From NCBI GenBank assembly GCA_010279815.1, contig QEOQ01000122.1:703551-767550 (forward strand): a stretch of DNA of 64,000 nt, written 5' to 3'. The position numbers and the translations under genes are program-made. The notes under the pieces were generated by a model. The model saw only the letters and a program-made list of their open reading frames with translations. It did no database searches and was not told the DNA's origin. Below, piece by piece: positions 1 to 10,674 of the stretch. The stretch is from Brachionus plicatilis. Lineage: Eukaryota > Rotifera > Eurotatoria > Ploima > Brachionidae. The number at the start of each line of letters is the position of its first letter. Position 1 is the first letter of the stretch.

Positions 1-197
1 TTAATTATTTTTTTTTGAAAATTCTATAAAAAAGCATAAAAAATGATTTTTTTGTGGCCCTGTTTTTTTTTACCATTTTTAATCTATGAATTGGTAAATT
101 AACGAAATTTTACAAAAGTATTTTTACGCAAAATACGGTAAAATTATTTAAATTAACGTAAAATTACGTAATTTTAATTCAGAACCATGCAACACTG
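1..197. repeat. Right end of a TTACGTAA-rich hAT-like element
   Basis: The segment contains the palindromic motif TTACGTAA and closely related words (about 105-175) and ends in GCAACACTG at 189-197. The same architecture, a CAGTryTGC terminus followed inward by repeats of TTACGTAA, recurs at 39512-40285 and 18780-19306. The left half lies outside the window. The terminus resembles hAT ends, but no target duplication can be tested here. Confidence 0.4.
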
Positions 198-743
198 TAA
201 GATTTAAATTGATTATTGATATTCATTTAAATTTTGAAAAAAATTAATAAATAAATTTGACAACTCTCTTCTTTTAACTATAATTTGTTACAAATTTTAT
301 TTTTATTTTTAACAATTGTCTTTTAAGAAACTAGTATATGAAATTTTTTTTTCGAGATGGAATAAAAATTTTTTTTAGTCAAATAAAATAAATCATTTAA
401 ATATTTTTGTAAAATGTAACAGACTGGATATTTTTTTATATAATTAAAAAAAATGAAGCCAGTCTGAATAAAATGACAAGTCTACTTAAGAGTTAACTTT
501 AAAAGATTTCCTTAAGTTCTTAAGTAAAATGAATGCAATTTTCTATAAGTTTCAAAAATGTTGATGACTAGACTTTGCCTAAAGGTATTAGTCACGTCTA
601 GTAATTAGCATTTGTCAACTTGAAATCAAACTCCGTCTCAACCTATTCTCAATTTAGAAAACTAGACTTAAAAGAAAAATATAAAATAAATTTTTTCATA
701 AAGTTTTTTTTTTAAAAAAGAGTTATTTCGATAATATTAAAAG
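198..743. other. AT-rich intergenic sequence
   Basis: Homopolymer-rich AT sequence. No ORF, exon-like GC island or clear repeat structure is seen apart from scattered AAGTC words. Confidence 0.5.
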
Positions 744-1344
744 CAGACTTGGGCAAATTAAAAAAAAGTCATTTTAAATTCTTTTCAAAGTCAAGTCAGT
801 GATTTTCTTTGAAAATTTTGGGAAGACAAGTCATTTGACTTGACTTTAATTTTTTTTGTTTTTAAAAATCACTAAAATGAAAAATTTAGAAAAAAAAAAT
901 AAATTTTTATTTTTTTTTGAAAGATGTCGCTTTTTTAAATTAAATGTTGGTGTCGAACACTTAATGCTAATTTTTTCTTTTTTTGATATTTAAAAACAAA
1001 ATTTAAAAAAAAAATTAGAGAATGACGGTACAAAGGTTTGGGGTTCCAGGAAAATCCTCCCCTCTTTATATTTAGCTTAGCACTTACGTATAAAGTGCAT
1101 TAATAAACCAAAACTTTAACTTAAAACTTGAATTTTGAATGCTTTATATTTAACAACTTATAAGAAAATTTGACATTAGAATTTTGAAAAATTTTTTTTG
1201 TTAACAAAAAAAATTTAAAGACAAGTCAATTGACTTTTTTTTAAGTCAATTGACTTTTTTCTAAGTCAATTGACTTTTTTTTTAGTCAAAGTCAAGTCAT
1301 ATGACTTGACTTTGACTTTGACTTAATGACTTTTGCCAAGTCTG
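744..1344. mobile_element. 601-bp hAT-type non-autonomous element
   Basis: The ends are inverted copies of CAGACTTGG(G)CAAA. The flanks carry a perfect 8-bp direct duplication ATTAAAAG at 736-743 and 1345-1352, the target-duplication length of hAT elements. Subterminal sequence on both sides is rich in AAGTC/GACTT words, including three tandem copies of the palindrome AAGTCAATTGACTT near 1225-1285. There is no transposase ORF inside, so this is a MITE-like passenger. Ends and duplication are read directly; the superfamily is inferred from the duplication length and the CAG start. Confidence 0.8.
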
Positions 1345-1997
1345 ATTAAAAGTCTTCTAGATGTAAAATATTAGCTGGATGACTTATGAAATTTCCTTTT
1401 TTAATTATAGTATTTAAGTGTTATTTTTTATTTTCTGTCAGTAAATTTTACATTACTTTATTAGTTAAATTAAACCTTAAAAAAATTGAGATCAATTTTT
1501 ATTTAGTCTTTGCTTGGAAATAATACTCTTAGGTTTATTCTAATTTTTAAAAGTAAATAGAAAAAAAAACTATTTTTAAAATTTCAGTGAATTAATGTAA
1601 GGCTTTCTTTTGAAGGTTTTAAAAATATATTTTTTCAAGAAAAAAAAATAATGAACTGAATAGTTGTTTTTTTTTCTAAAAAGAAAACCTTTGAAATTAA
1701 AAATTTTATGAACAGCATTCAAGCTAAATTTTCTGCTAAATGATCTCTTAATTATCAACAACTTAAAAAAAATTTAAAAAAAAAATGTCTAAATTTGATG
1801 GAGAGAAGTAAAATTTTAAATTTAAAAACCACTTTTACTAATTAAATTAAAAAAACACTTGATCTGAAAAAAAACATTTTCTAAATTAATCTATATGGAA
1901 TGCCATTTATGGCAACAACTTAAACTAATTGAAAATTTAATCATCTATAAACTGTAAATTTTATCTAATTGAATTTTTTTTTTTGATCAAGTCTTAC
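1345..1997. other. AT-rich sequence, probably intron or 3' flank of the RhoGEF gene
   Basis: No exon is recognised. The RhoGEF gene on the minus strand must continue to lower coordinates, because its last visible exon ends in a splice donor at 1997, so this stretch is most likely intronic. The short reverse-strand ORF at 1576-1761 has the composition of the background and is not believed. Confidence 0.4.
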
Positions 1998-3706
1998 GGT
2001 TATAAATTTTGCAAAATGTTCATTTTCGGCAGCTTTTTGCTTTAAATAATCATTTAAATTATTTTGCACTAGACAGTATTCTTCATAGGGCTGAAACAAA
2101 TTCTTAAACTATGAAAAAATATTTAAATAAAGATTTATTATGCTATTGAAAAGCACTTACATCTGAGAATGAACTAATCAAAAATTGTGGATCAATGAGC
2201 AGGCTGATGGAAGAGCCATTGACAAGATTGTGTAATGTGGGATGCAGATATTTGCACCATAATGTCAAATTGCACTTGAACACTTCGATTATATTGCAGA
2301 ATAGTTTTTTAAGATCAATGTCTTTGAAAAGCTCGCTAGTTTGCTCGTTCAGCTTGAGATTGACCAAACAATTGAGAAACACATCGATCACTATTTTGGT
2401 TGACTTTATAAATGAACACTCGGTAACCAAAAGCTCCCATATTGCCATCTGCTGCTTGGCTTTGCGAATTGGCAAAGACTAAAAAAATTTTTTTAAATAA
2501 ATTTTTTTAAATACATTTTTTTAAATAAATTTTTTTAAATTTAAATAAAATTTTTTAAAATAAATAAATTTTTTTAATTTAAATAAAATTTTAATTTATT
2601 TTGATTTAATAAAATTTAGACATTTTTTTGTGTGAAAGGTTTCTATACCTGTGCATAAGAGTCTCCTACGAACTTGTTCCAATCGGGTTCGATTTCGAGC
2701 CAGGCTGGATCGAACTTGCCTATGGCGAACTCTTCGGGCAATTTAGGTAATTGGCGCGTGTAGAGCTCGAGAAAGTGGTTGAGTGGCGAGGCGGCTTCGA
2801 TGAGCTTGGAATTGCTGTAGCTGGCAAAAATGCTGGCAATTTGGCCCATGCGTCGGAAGTTGCCGCGGTTGACGCGCACAACTCTTTCGCTGGCATTGAC
2901 AGGACTTGGATATGCCACGTTTGAATAATTTGAGCATATTGAAGTTGACGAGCTGTTCTTAAGCGAACCAGCTTGCGTCTGGCTAGAGCTGTGCTCGTTC
3001 ATCACAGCGATACAACTGTTTCGCTTATGTTTGCTCTTAAATTTCAGAAATTTACATAAAATTTTTAATTGCATTCAAAATTTTAAAGCCTAAAAGGTAA
3101 ATTTTAATAAAATTTGCTATTCGACTGATTCATTGGAACTTGCATGAAATAATGGAAAAAGTTTGTCAGATTTACAGCTTTTTTTTCTCTTTCTTTTTAG
3201 AAAAATAAAATTTTCAAGTTATTGAAAACAAGCTGCAATTTCGCTTTAGCTAAGTCAATAAAATTTTCAAGTTGTCTCTAAAGTTTCTCTTTTTTCTAAG
3301 ATAAATATTGTTGTCAAGTCTTGAGAGCTGTCAAACTTGTTCACAAGTAGAGAGTCCAAATATCTAATTTAGCTAAATACATTTTTGGAAAAAAATTACA
3401 TTTTTGTAGGCTTTCGAGCTGAAGTAATTGTGCCAATTGATAGACGAAGACGTGGGCTGTGCTGTAATGTTCTGCTTTGGCACTTCTTCTTCGTGTTTTG
3501 GTGTCAACTCTTTTTCTTGATGAGACAAATTTAAGCTAATTTTTTTTTAAATTAAAATTTAGGTTTTTTTACTTTTAAGAACGAACTCGGTGCCGAAAAA
3601 CTGCTCGCACATCTGGTCCAAATCGACTTGAGTCTGGTCATTTAGGCACAGTTCGTAGTCGTCACTGTTAATTTCCATATCCAGATAAAACGATTTAAAT
3701 GCATCT
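1998..3706 (-). CDS. RhoGEF (DH domain) protein, PLEKHG5-like, partial
   Basis: Five minus-strand exons join in frame: 3573-3706, 3400-3515, 2649-3035, 2161-2478 and 1998-2090, each with GT/AG borders (donors GTAAAA, GTAATT, GTATAG, GTAAGT, GTAAGA). The N-terminal part is acidic and polar. Exon 2161-2478 opens the Dbl-homology domain with QQMAIWELLVTECSFIKS and FLNCLVNL, and exon 1998-2090 continues it with PYEEYCLVQNNL and FAKFIT. DH domains catalyse GDP/GTP exchange on Rho GTPases at the membrane or cytoskeleton. The wording of the first helix and the linker EIEPDWNKFVGDSY recall PLEKHG5/Syx. The PH domain and C-terminus would lie left of the window and the 5' end upstream of 3706 is not identified. 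RhoGEF identity is firm; the PLEKHG5 assignment is from memory of the family. Confidence 0.75.
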
Positions 3707-3950
3707 CTTTAAAATATTTATTTAGTTAGATAAAAAAAGTGTTAAAACTAATTTAATTTTTTTAAAATATTCCAAAATTTATGCCAATCTAATATAAATA
3801 GTTATATTCAACAGTTAATTTAGAGTTTTTTTTATTTTTTTTTCCGATTATTTTATTTTTTTATCTTTGATTATGAAATTAATTTTTTTTTAAATATTCG
3901 ATTGATTTTATGGGAATTTTTAAAAATCAAATTTAATCTAAAAAATTTTG
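3707..3950. other. AT-rich sequence upstream of the first recognised RhoGEF exon
   Basis: Contains only poly-T/poly-A runs. An upstream RhoGEF exon must exist, because the 3706 border is a splice acceptor with one extra base, but none is visible here. Confidence 0.4.
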
Positions 3951-4266
3951 GCATTGTGAATTTTGGTAAAAAAAACAAAAAAAAATATTAAAAGTGCCAA
4001 AGCTTAAGTTCTGAATGACCAAAACATGTTCTGTAAATTTGGGCAGCTGATACAACCTTTGTACCACCAATGTACTGATTCTGCAAAACTCAGAAAATTG
4101 AAAATTTGGGATATTATATTATAATAAAAATCCGTGTTAAGTTAAGTGGTGGTACAAAGGATGTATCAGTTGCTACAATTTACAGAACATGCTTTGGTCC
4201 TTCAGAACTTAAGCTTTGGCACTTTTAATATTTTGGTTTTGATTTTTATACCAAAATTCACAATGC
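3951..4266. mobile_element. 316-bp fold-back element (MITE)
   Basis: The left arm (3951 to about 4075) and right arm (about 4145 to 4266) are inverted copies with few mismatches. Both contain GCATTGTGAATTTTGGT at the tip, AAGCTTAAGTTCTGAA in the middle and GGTACAAAGG nearer the centre. The loop is about 70 bp of AT-rich sequence. It has no coding content and no convincing target duplication. It probably sits in the 5' part of the RhoGEF locus. Confidence 0.75.
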
Positions 4267-5420
4267 TAAGAAATTTAATAATATTTGCTTTATTAATTGT
4301 TTAATATAAAAGGCGTTGACGTGAGGTTGAGAATAACAGTTCAGAGTCACTTCAAAGCTGATGCGCCTGAAAGCTTAGATATTTATTATAGAGGCTGAAT
4401 TTATGTTAAAAATTTTTTTTTCGACCAAAACAACTAAGAGATCTTGTGAAAAGAATAGGGTCTCATTCTTCCAGAAAAAAAAAATTTGAGATCCACATAA
4501 AAATGTTCGATCATCACAATGAAAATATTTTGAGTAAAAATTTTTTTTCAATTCTTTAAATAAATTTTTTTATAGAATTTTAGAAATGAGTTTTTAATTC
4601 ATTTTAATCAAAGAAAAATGTCGATGATTTTCTGGAATAAAAATAAAATCCTGATTTTCTTATATTTTTAAGAACAAAAAAATCGAACGAAAAGAAGTTT
4701 TTACAATAAATGAAACTGGACTCATATCAGAAAAAAGAGCGGCCCAAGTTTTCTTGCCACAGGTAATCATTTAAATAGACTTTTACAAAATTTTAGCTTA
4801 TTTTGTTAGTTTTTTTATTTTATAAAGATATTTTTTTTTTAATTGATTGTTGTTTTTGGGTAAAATGTATTTAATTCTAAGGGATCAATAAACCCCAAAA
4901 GTAAAGAAAAAATAGCCTTTTATTATTTATCTTGTTTTTTTCGAGTAGCTAAATATCAAATAGGTCTAAGATTCATGGAAAATTTGAAATTTAATGAAAT
5001 AGTAAAAATAAATAAATTAAGGACAAATTAAAAATTATAATATACAAATTGACATATTTCAATTAAGCTTTAAGTGGTTTATCAAATAGATAAAAAATGT
5101 CTTTTGTTTACTCGAATTATTTAAAAAAAATTTTTCCAGTAAATTCAGACCAAATTTTATGAAAAATGGAAAAAAAAGTTTTTCAAATTTTTTTCTGTTC
5201 TTTTGCACTGAAATTCACAAAATAATTATCGGGTTAGAACGAACTGGCAATGTTGACCATCTGAATAAGCATCACTTTAAATTATTTTATCTTTTAATTT
5301 ATGACTCCTATTAATCAACTAAGTGATGACACGTTCCTTCACTAAAACATGAAGGCAATGTGAAATTTTAGTACAAAAATTACAGTACAAAAAGTAAAAA
5401 CGCTATAATTTATTTTCTAA
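4267..5420. other. AT-rich intergenic sequence
   Basis: No ORF with coding character, exon-like island or long repeat was recognised in this stretch. Confidence 0.45.
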
Positions 5421-5639
5421 TTGTGCAAAAATGACTCTATAAAAAGTACAATATTGTACAAATTTTGTGCAACCGAATTCCAGGCTCTGCAAAAACTCTG
5501 CAATTTATTGCATTTTTTAATCAAATATTTTTTAATGGTGTGCATTTTACAGAAAATTGCAGAGTTTTTGCAGAGCCTGGAATTCGGTTGCACAAAATTT
5601 GTACAATATTGTACTTTTTATAGAGTCATTTTTGCACAA
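5421..5639. mobile_element. 219-bp near-perfect palindromic MITE with TAA duplication
   Basis: The element is almost entirely two inverted arms of about 90 bp, starting TTGTGCAAAAATGACTC and containing TGCAACCGAATTCCAGG, around a loop of about 40 bp. Both sides are flanked by TAA (5418-5420 and 5640-5642), the TWA-type duplication typical of PIF/Harbinger MITEs. The 73-codon ORF on the plus strand here merely reads through the palindrome and is not a gene. The arms are so similar that insertion looks recent or the hairpin is being maintained. Confidence 0.8.
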
Positions 5640-5642
5640 TAA

Positions 5643-6440
5643 TAGCCACATATAATTATAATGAAATGAAATATTATAACTGGTGTTCAAAATAGAATGT
5701 TAAAAATTTTGAAAAGTAAAAAAATATGTTCCTATTGACAGAATTTAACTAAATTAAGCAAAAATATTTAAAAGACTTTAAAAATTAAGAAAATTAAAAA
5801 ATATAGTTGTCTCATGGTTTATCAAAAGAAAAAAGCCACCTAGAAAATCATTACCTGTAAATTACACGTATCCTCAAACTTTTATCAAGAAAATAAAAAT
5901 TTTAAAAAAAAAAAAAAACGATTAAAATGAGCATTTAATCATTTTTTTATGGCCTGTCATTCAAAAAGTATTTGAGTTTGTTAAATTTTACTTTTTTTCA
6001 AAAATGGCCTGCAAATTCACCAGATTTAGATTTTCGCAATTTTTCAATTAATAAAATGCCATTGTGAAAAAGAAGAGTAAAAAAAGATACCCAAACTTGG
6101 AAGAAGAATTTAACGAAGAAATAGAAATTCCTGTTAAAGAAAAGCCCAAAAATAGGATGTAAGAAGCTGTGAAACGCTTTAGCTCAAGAGTAAGAAATGT
6201 AGAAAATGTAAACAAGCTAAACTAGAATGTTTTATATTTTTTTTTAAAGTTTATTTTAAAATTAATTAATTGGTTTACTTACATAATTTAGAAATTAATT
6301 AAAAATATATTTGTTGTAAATATTTAATTAAAGTTAAATGTTTCAAATGAATTAGACTTTCCTTTCAGCGGATATGAGAAAAATTAAATAAATACTTAAA
6401 TTTTTTAAGTTATTAAAAAAAGTTAAATTTGCTCTTTAAT
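5643..6440. other. AT-rich intergenic sequence
   Basis: No gene recognised. A slightly less AT-rich patch around 6000-6200 has no open frame of note. Confidence 0.4.
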
Positions 6441-6890
6441 ATAAGGTATTAAGCATATATATTTTCGTATAAGCTTTTCAAGCTAAGAGTGCCAGATTAC
6501 ATCATCTATTCGATTAAGTCTTTCCTCAGTTCTAGACACTTTAAAGTGAACACAAATAACTCTCTAAGAGGTCCATTTCAAATAAAAGATGGAGTCTCCC
6601 AAGGTTCAGTATTGATTCTTCTCTTTTTTAAACATATTCATAAATGATATCCCGAAAAAAAAAACAAAACTTATTCATGTTATTCACTCCTGTTTGCAGA
6701 CGATTTAGTTACAATTTATAGAAAAAAGGGCAATATTGAATCTCAAATTGATAAACACCTTCTTAGCGAACTAGAACCTTGGCTCTGTAAATGGAAGATG
6801 AAATTTCAATAGATAAATCATCTTTCATAACTTTCTCTAAAAGTAACAGTATTCCTGAATTAAAGCTCTCTTTCTTTGGCAAAAATTTTC
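6440..6890 (+). pseudogene. Degenerate non-LTR reverse transcriptase fragment
   Basis: Conceptual translation in shifting plus-strand frames gives the central palm region of a LINE reverse transcriptase. It starts with a stretch like DYIIYSIKSFLSSR, then GVSQGSV (the GxPQGS motif), then LFADDLVTIY (the catalytic x-A-D-D motif), then EPWLCKWKMKF. Frame changes and stops between these blocks show a dead copy. Flanking endonuclease and 3' regions are not recognised. The frame is related in type to the copies at 63140 and 42958 but was not aligned to them. Confidence 0.75.
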
Positions 6891-7691
6891 GACAAATAAA
6901 AATCATGAAAATAAATTTTCGAATAGTATGTATTCGACAAAACTAGACAAGTTTTTTTTAGCGTTTTTTTTTTAATTTTCATATAATTTTATTATGGATG
7001 ATTTAGTGAATTCAATTAATTAATTATATTAATAATTCATTCAACTAAGCCTGGTTAAATAAAAGTAAGTCTGGTTACATTATTTTGGAAGAACGCATAA
7101 ATAAAATTGTGAATGATTATAATGATCGAGATGTTTATCAATGCTTAAATAATTTATTTAACTTAATTGAATACCAATAATTTTTTTATATTTTTTAATT
7201 TAAAAATGAATTTTTCTTAATAAATTTTTTTGGTATAGTTTTTTTTGTCTAATTTTTATTTGCCCAATTATAAGACATTTGTCGAATTAATTAAAGTCGA
7301 AATAATATTTATCGAGAATAGTTGTCTAATTTATTTTGTTGAAATTTACCTTTACGAAATTTATTTGTCAAAAAATAGCATTTATTTATTTATTTATCTT
7401 CTTACCGAGCTTACTCTCCTTCAGAATAAATATAAAAAAAAATAAAATTAAAAAAAAACTTTTTCTTTTGATAAACCATGAAACAATAAGATTTGATTTT
7501 TTGTGTTTTGAATTCTGAAAATGGTACCAAATTAAAGCTGAGATAAAAATGAACTTAGTGCTTTTTACAGAATTCAAAAAAATTAAGTATTAACAAAGTT
7601 ATGGTCTTTTTACTTTTAGTATTTTTTTGATTAAAAATATCCTAACTTTTTCTGTTTATGTCCAAATTGAATGAAAATAACAAAGTTTTTC
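6891..7691. other. AT-rich sequence with a reverse-oriented LINE-tail-like motif
   Basis: Mostly background. At about 7390-7440 the minus strand carries a degenerate form of the word GGAGCATTAGCTCGGTAC within T-rich sequence. The same word follows the LINE ORF at 51843 and occurs twice at 29375 and 30095. The small ORFs here are shadows of homopolymer-rich sequence. Confidence 0.4.
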
Positions 7692-7900
7692 GGGTCTAGT
7701 CGTTTAGGTGAACTATGGTTCGTCTATCACTGGAACAATTCTTGTTCTCAGGTTTTGTGAACTAATAGTTCACCTAGTCTAAAAATTATCCATCTAATTG
7801 TCATCTCTCACCTAATTTGAAATGTGATCACTTTTTTCTTTTTTGGTTCAGCTTTACGTGAAAAAAAAATTAGATGAACTTAAAGTTAAAAAATTCAAAA
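7692..7900. mobile_element. Partial copy of the GGGTCTAG-type element
   Basis: Begins GGGTCTAGTCG and continues with GGTGAACTATGG, AACAATTCTTGTTCTC and AACTAATAGTTCACC. These are recognisable counterparts of both ends of the intact element at 36845-37460. It then shows a TTTGGTTCAGC/ACGTGAAAAAAAA block matching that element's right half. The right terminus is not present, so the copy is rearranged or truncated. Confidence 0.6.
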
Positions 7901-8989
7901 AGTTGTTTGCAAAAAATTCTAGACCGAGTTTTTCAACGATTCAATATTAATCTAAATCTAATTGAATTATTAAACTTTTTTTCTTTTTATTTATTTTAAA
8001 TATTCAGATAAAAAAATAAACAAATTATTTAAAAGTTAAATAAAGAATTTTCAATATTTTTTTCAAGTTTCTAAATAAAAATTAAACTCATTCTATTTCA
8101 CTGAAGAGTTAAATTTCAAATATGAAAATTATTTTTTATTTGAAAATGAAAAAAATATTTAGAACATGGCATTTTTTCAGTGTAATTTTAACATTAGATA
8201 CATTTTGTAATTCAAACACAAAAAATTATTTGGAACATATTTTTTTAAAGTGCAAGGCAGCATGAATACAAATTATTTTAGAAAATAATATTTTAAGTTA
8301 AGGACAGATGTTTTTTATGATATTTGACCTCAGCTTTTATTTGAAAAAAAATAGTCCAACTTGTAAGACGCCTCATGGTCCCCTAGGACCTCCATCATAG
8401 GGGTCAATTTCGATATTTTGGGCGATGAAACTTCCAAAAGATAATTTTAACCTTTTCAGGGTAATCAAGGACGCTCAATAAGAATATCTGCAAAATTTCA
8501 AGCGTCTGTGTTATTCACTAGATATCGTTAAAAAACCATTTTTTTCTGCATCTTAAATTTATAGCGTTAAAACTCCTGAACCGAATTATCAGATGGTTTG
8601 AAAAATACATCATTTTGTAGAGAATTAAATTTAAAATAAATTGTTCAAGACTCTTTTTTAATATTGAGTTTAATTTTTATTAAGATTCAGTTGAAATAAA
8701 AACGAATTTTTAAATAATGATTTATTTCAAAAGAAAATACTAAAAAGCTTTTCCTTTTTTAAAACTTAAAAGCTCAAAATAAGAAAAAAAATTAAAAAAT
8801 TAATCACTAGTCCACACTATCAGAGTTATTTTTATCAAATAGACCTATTCTTCAATGACTTTTTATTTCATCACTGTTAAATTGTATAAACTTATTCTTA
8901 ATTTTCAATCTTTTAAAAAAAAAGATTTCAAAGTAACAAAAAACAAGAAAAATAGAGCCAAAAATTTAACTTTTGGAGAATGTTTGGTT
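7901..8989. other. AT-rich sequence with a complex patch at about 8340-8610
   Basis: The patch 8340-8610 is much less biased than its surroundings (for example CCTAGGACCTCCATC and CAATTTCGATATTTTGGGCG), but neither strand is open for long. It resembles the body of a diverged repeat or a dead gene. The rest is background. Confidence 0.35.
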
Positions 8990-8993
8990 TTAA

Positions 8994-9201
8994 TGCTCAA
9001 ACACCCGACGGGTTTTTTTGACCCGTTTTTAAAATTTTAACTTCATTTATTTTCTGAAAGAAATAAAATTTTTAAAAAATTACTTGTTGCAACTAAAAAA
9101 CTTGTTAGTATCTTTAAAATATTAATTTCTTAATATTTTTTTTATTCCTCTAGATATTTAAATTTTTAAATTTTAAAATAAAACAATCGGGATTTCTAGT
9201 G
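8994..9201. mobile_element. TTAA-flanked piggyBac-type MITE, 208 bp
   Basis: TTAA is present on both sides (8990-8993 and 9202-9205). The right end, read inward, is CACTAGAAATCCCGA. The left end is a diverged TGCTCAAACACCCGACGGG. Just inside the left end is the subterminal block GACGGGT...GACCCG found in the neighbouring larger element at 9453-10348. It is therefore a short non-autonomous relative with one decayed end. Confidence 0.65.
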
Positions 9202-9452
9202 TTAAATAAGCATAGAATCATTCATTCCACTGACAATGATAAAATAAACTTAACTAAGACTTATAAAATTGAATAAAATTTTTTTTTTGGAAATTTTGAA
9301 AAAATAACTGTTTTTGGCCAATTTTTTTAGACATATTAAAAAAGTAAAACAATTTGTTCAGAATTTTTTTTAGTTTCAGAATATGTATATTTTATATGAG
9401 GTTGTGGGTTAATCCTAGTACTAGATACAAAAAATCTAAAAAAAAGGCTTAA

Positions 9453-10348
9453 CACTAGAAAGCCCGTCGGGTCTTTCTGACCCGTTTTGTCCATTCTAAA
9501 GACTATAAATTTTTTTAATTTTTTTTATTTGACTTAATTCTTTCTAGACCCAAATATTACATAAAAATGAATAAATAAATTATGTTTTTGAAAAAAAAAA
9601 TATTACTTAAAAGACTAATAGATTGTCTTGTAAAAAATTTTAAAAAAATTTCTTTCACTTATATATGTTCTAGCTACACTAAAATAAGTTTGTCAACATA
9701 AGATTTAATTATTCAAAGATGCCGATTAGGATATCTGCTCAAAAAGCCCTTGAATTTCTAAGGAAGGCTCATGATACCCAGTCAGTGACTTCAGACCAGA
9801 ATGATGATGATTTCGCTGATGTTGACGATTCTGAAGACGATTCAGATAATGAATTTGAAGTTTGTTCTGATGGTGATGATGATGTTGAAAATGATGATAG
9901 TGATGATGAGGTTGAAAGACACATTGATGAATCAATAGAATCTGTTATTCAAAATTCAATTCAAAATGATTTCGATCCAAATCTTAACAAGTCAAGGCGA
10001 AGTGGAGTTATTTGGACTGTTTTGAAAAATTCTGAGGAGACTAAGATTTGATTCGTAAGATTTTAAAATCAATAAACAGTGATAGAAAAAAATGCCAGGT
10101 TAGATTGTGCAATGAGAACAAGTCCAAATTTACCTGTAATGATTGCGGAAAATGACTTGTGGGAAATGTTTACATGAGATGGTTTTAAGAGCAATGTGTA
10201 AGAGATGTCATGATTCAAAATCTAAATAGTTTTTTATGTTTTTGAATAAAATAACAAGAATTTAAACATTTAATCTTTGACTTTTAAAAAAAGGGTCAGA
10301 AAGACCCGACGGGCTTTTCAGGTATAACAAAAATCGGGCTTTCTAGTG
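9453..10348 (+). mobile_element. piggyBac-type element, internally deleted
   Basis: The left end is TTAA (9449-9452) followed by CACTAGAAAGCCCGTCGGG. The right end is the inverted CCCGACGGG block followed by GGGCTTTCTAGTG and TTTA (one base off TTAA). The interior holds only the two ends of a piggyBac-like transposase: an acidic N-terminal segment (9719-10051) and a decayed Cys-rich C-terminus (about 10080-10230). The RNase-H-like DDE core is missing, so the copy is non-autonomous. Confidence 0.8.
9719..10051 (+). pseudogene. piggyBac-like transposase remnant, N-terminal acidic part
   Basis: The 110-codon frame starts MPIRISAQKALEFLRKA and is followed by a dense Asp/Glu/Ser stretch, typical of the N-terminus of piggyBac-derived proteins. 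It stops before any DDE core. About 30-180 bp downstream, out of frame, are Cys-rich pieces (KKCQVRLCNEKSKFTC, CNDCGK, MCKRCHDSKSK) resembling the C-terminal zinc-binding domain that piggyBac transposases use to bind their ends. An internal deletion most likely joined the two ends. Confidence 0.65.
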
Positions 10349-10674
10349 TTTATTTTCAGTTTTTCTCCCAAATTCCAGTCCAACAAAAAATTTTTGTTTC
10401 AAAAAGACTTTAGATTATGACGTAAAATTTTGTGCTCTTTCAGAATATATGCCGGATGATGAGAGTTTATGGAGTTATTAGTTTAAATAAACCTCTCAGA
10501 AGACATACTACCTTGCTTAAGTTCTGGTGCCTTTAGATCCCTAGCACCGAAAATTTTTTTTCTTGGAAGGGTAACTTTGGCATCTAAACAATCTTTTGTT
10601 ATAAAAAAAAAAACACACAAAAATTATCTATCAACAGTTGATGAATTTTATTAGCATCTAAAAAAAATATATAA
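10349..10674. other. Spacer
   Basis: No feature recognised beyond a slightly GC-richer patch at about 10440-10560. This is the 3' flank of the minus-strand gene that ends at 10675. Confidence 0.4.

Noticed and set aside
5421..5642. 73-codon ORF
   Set aside because: It is a read-through of a palindromic MITE.
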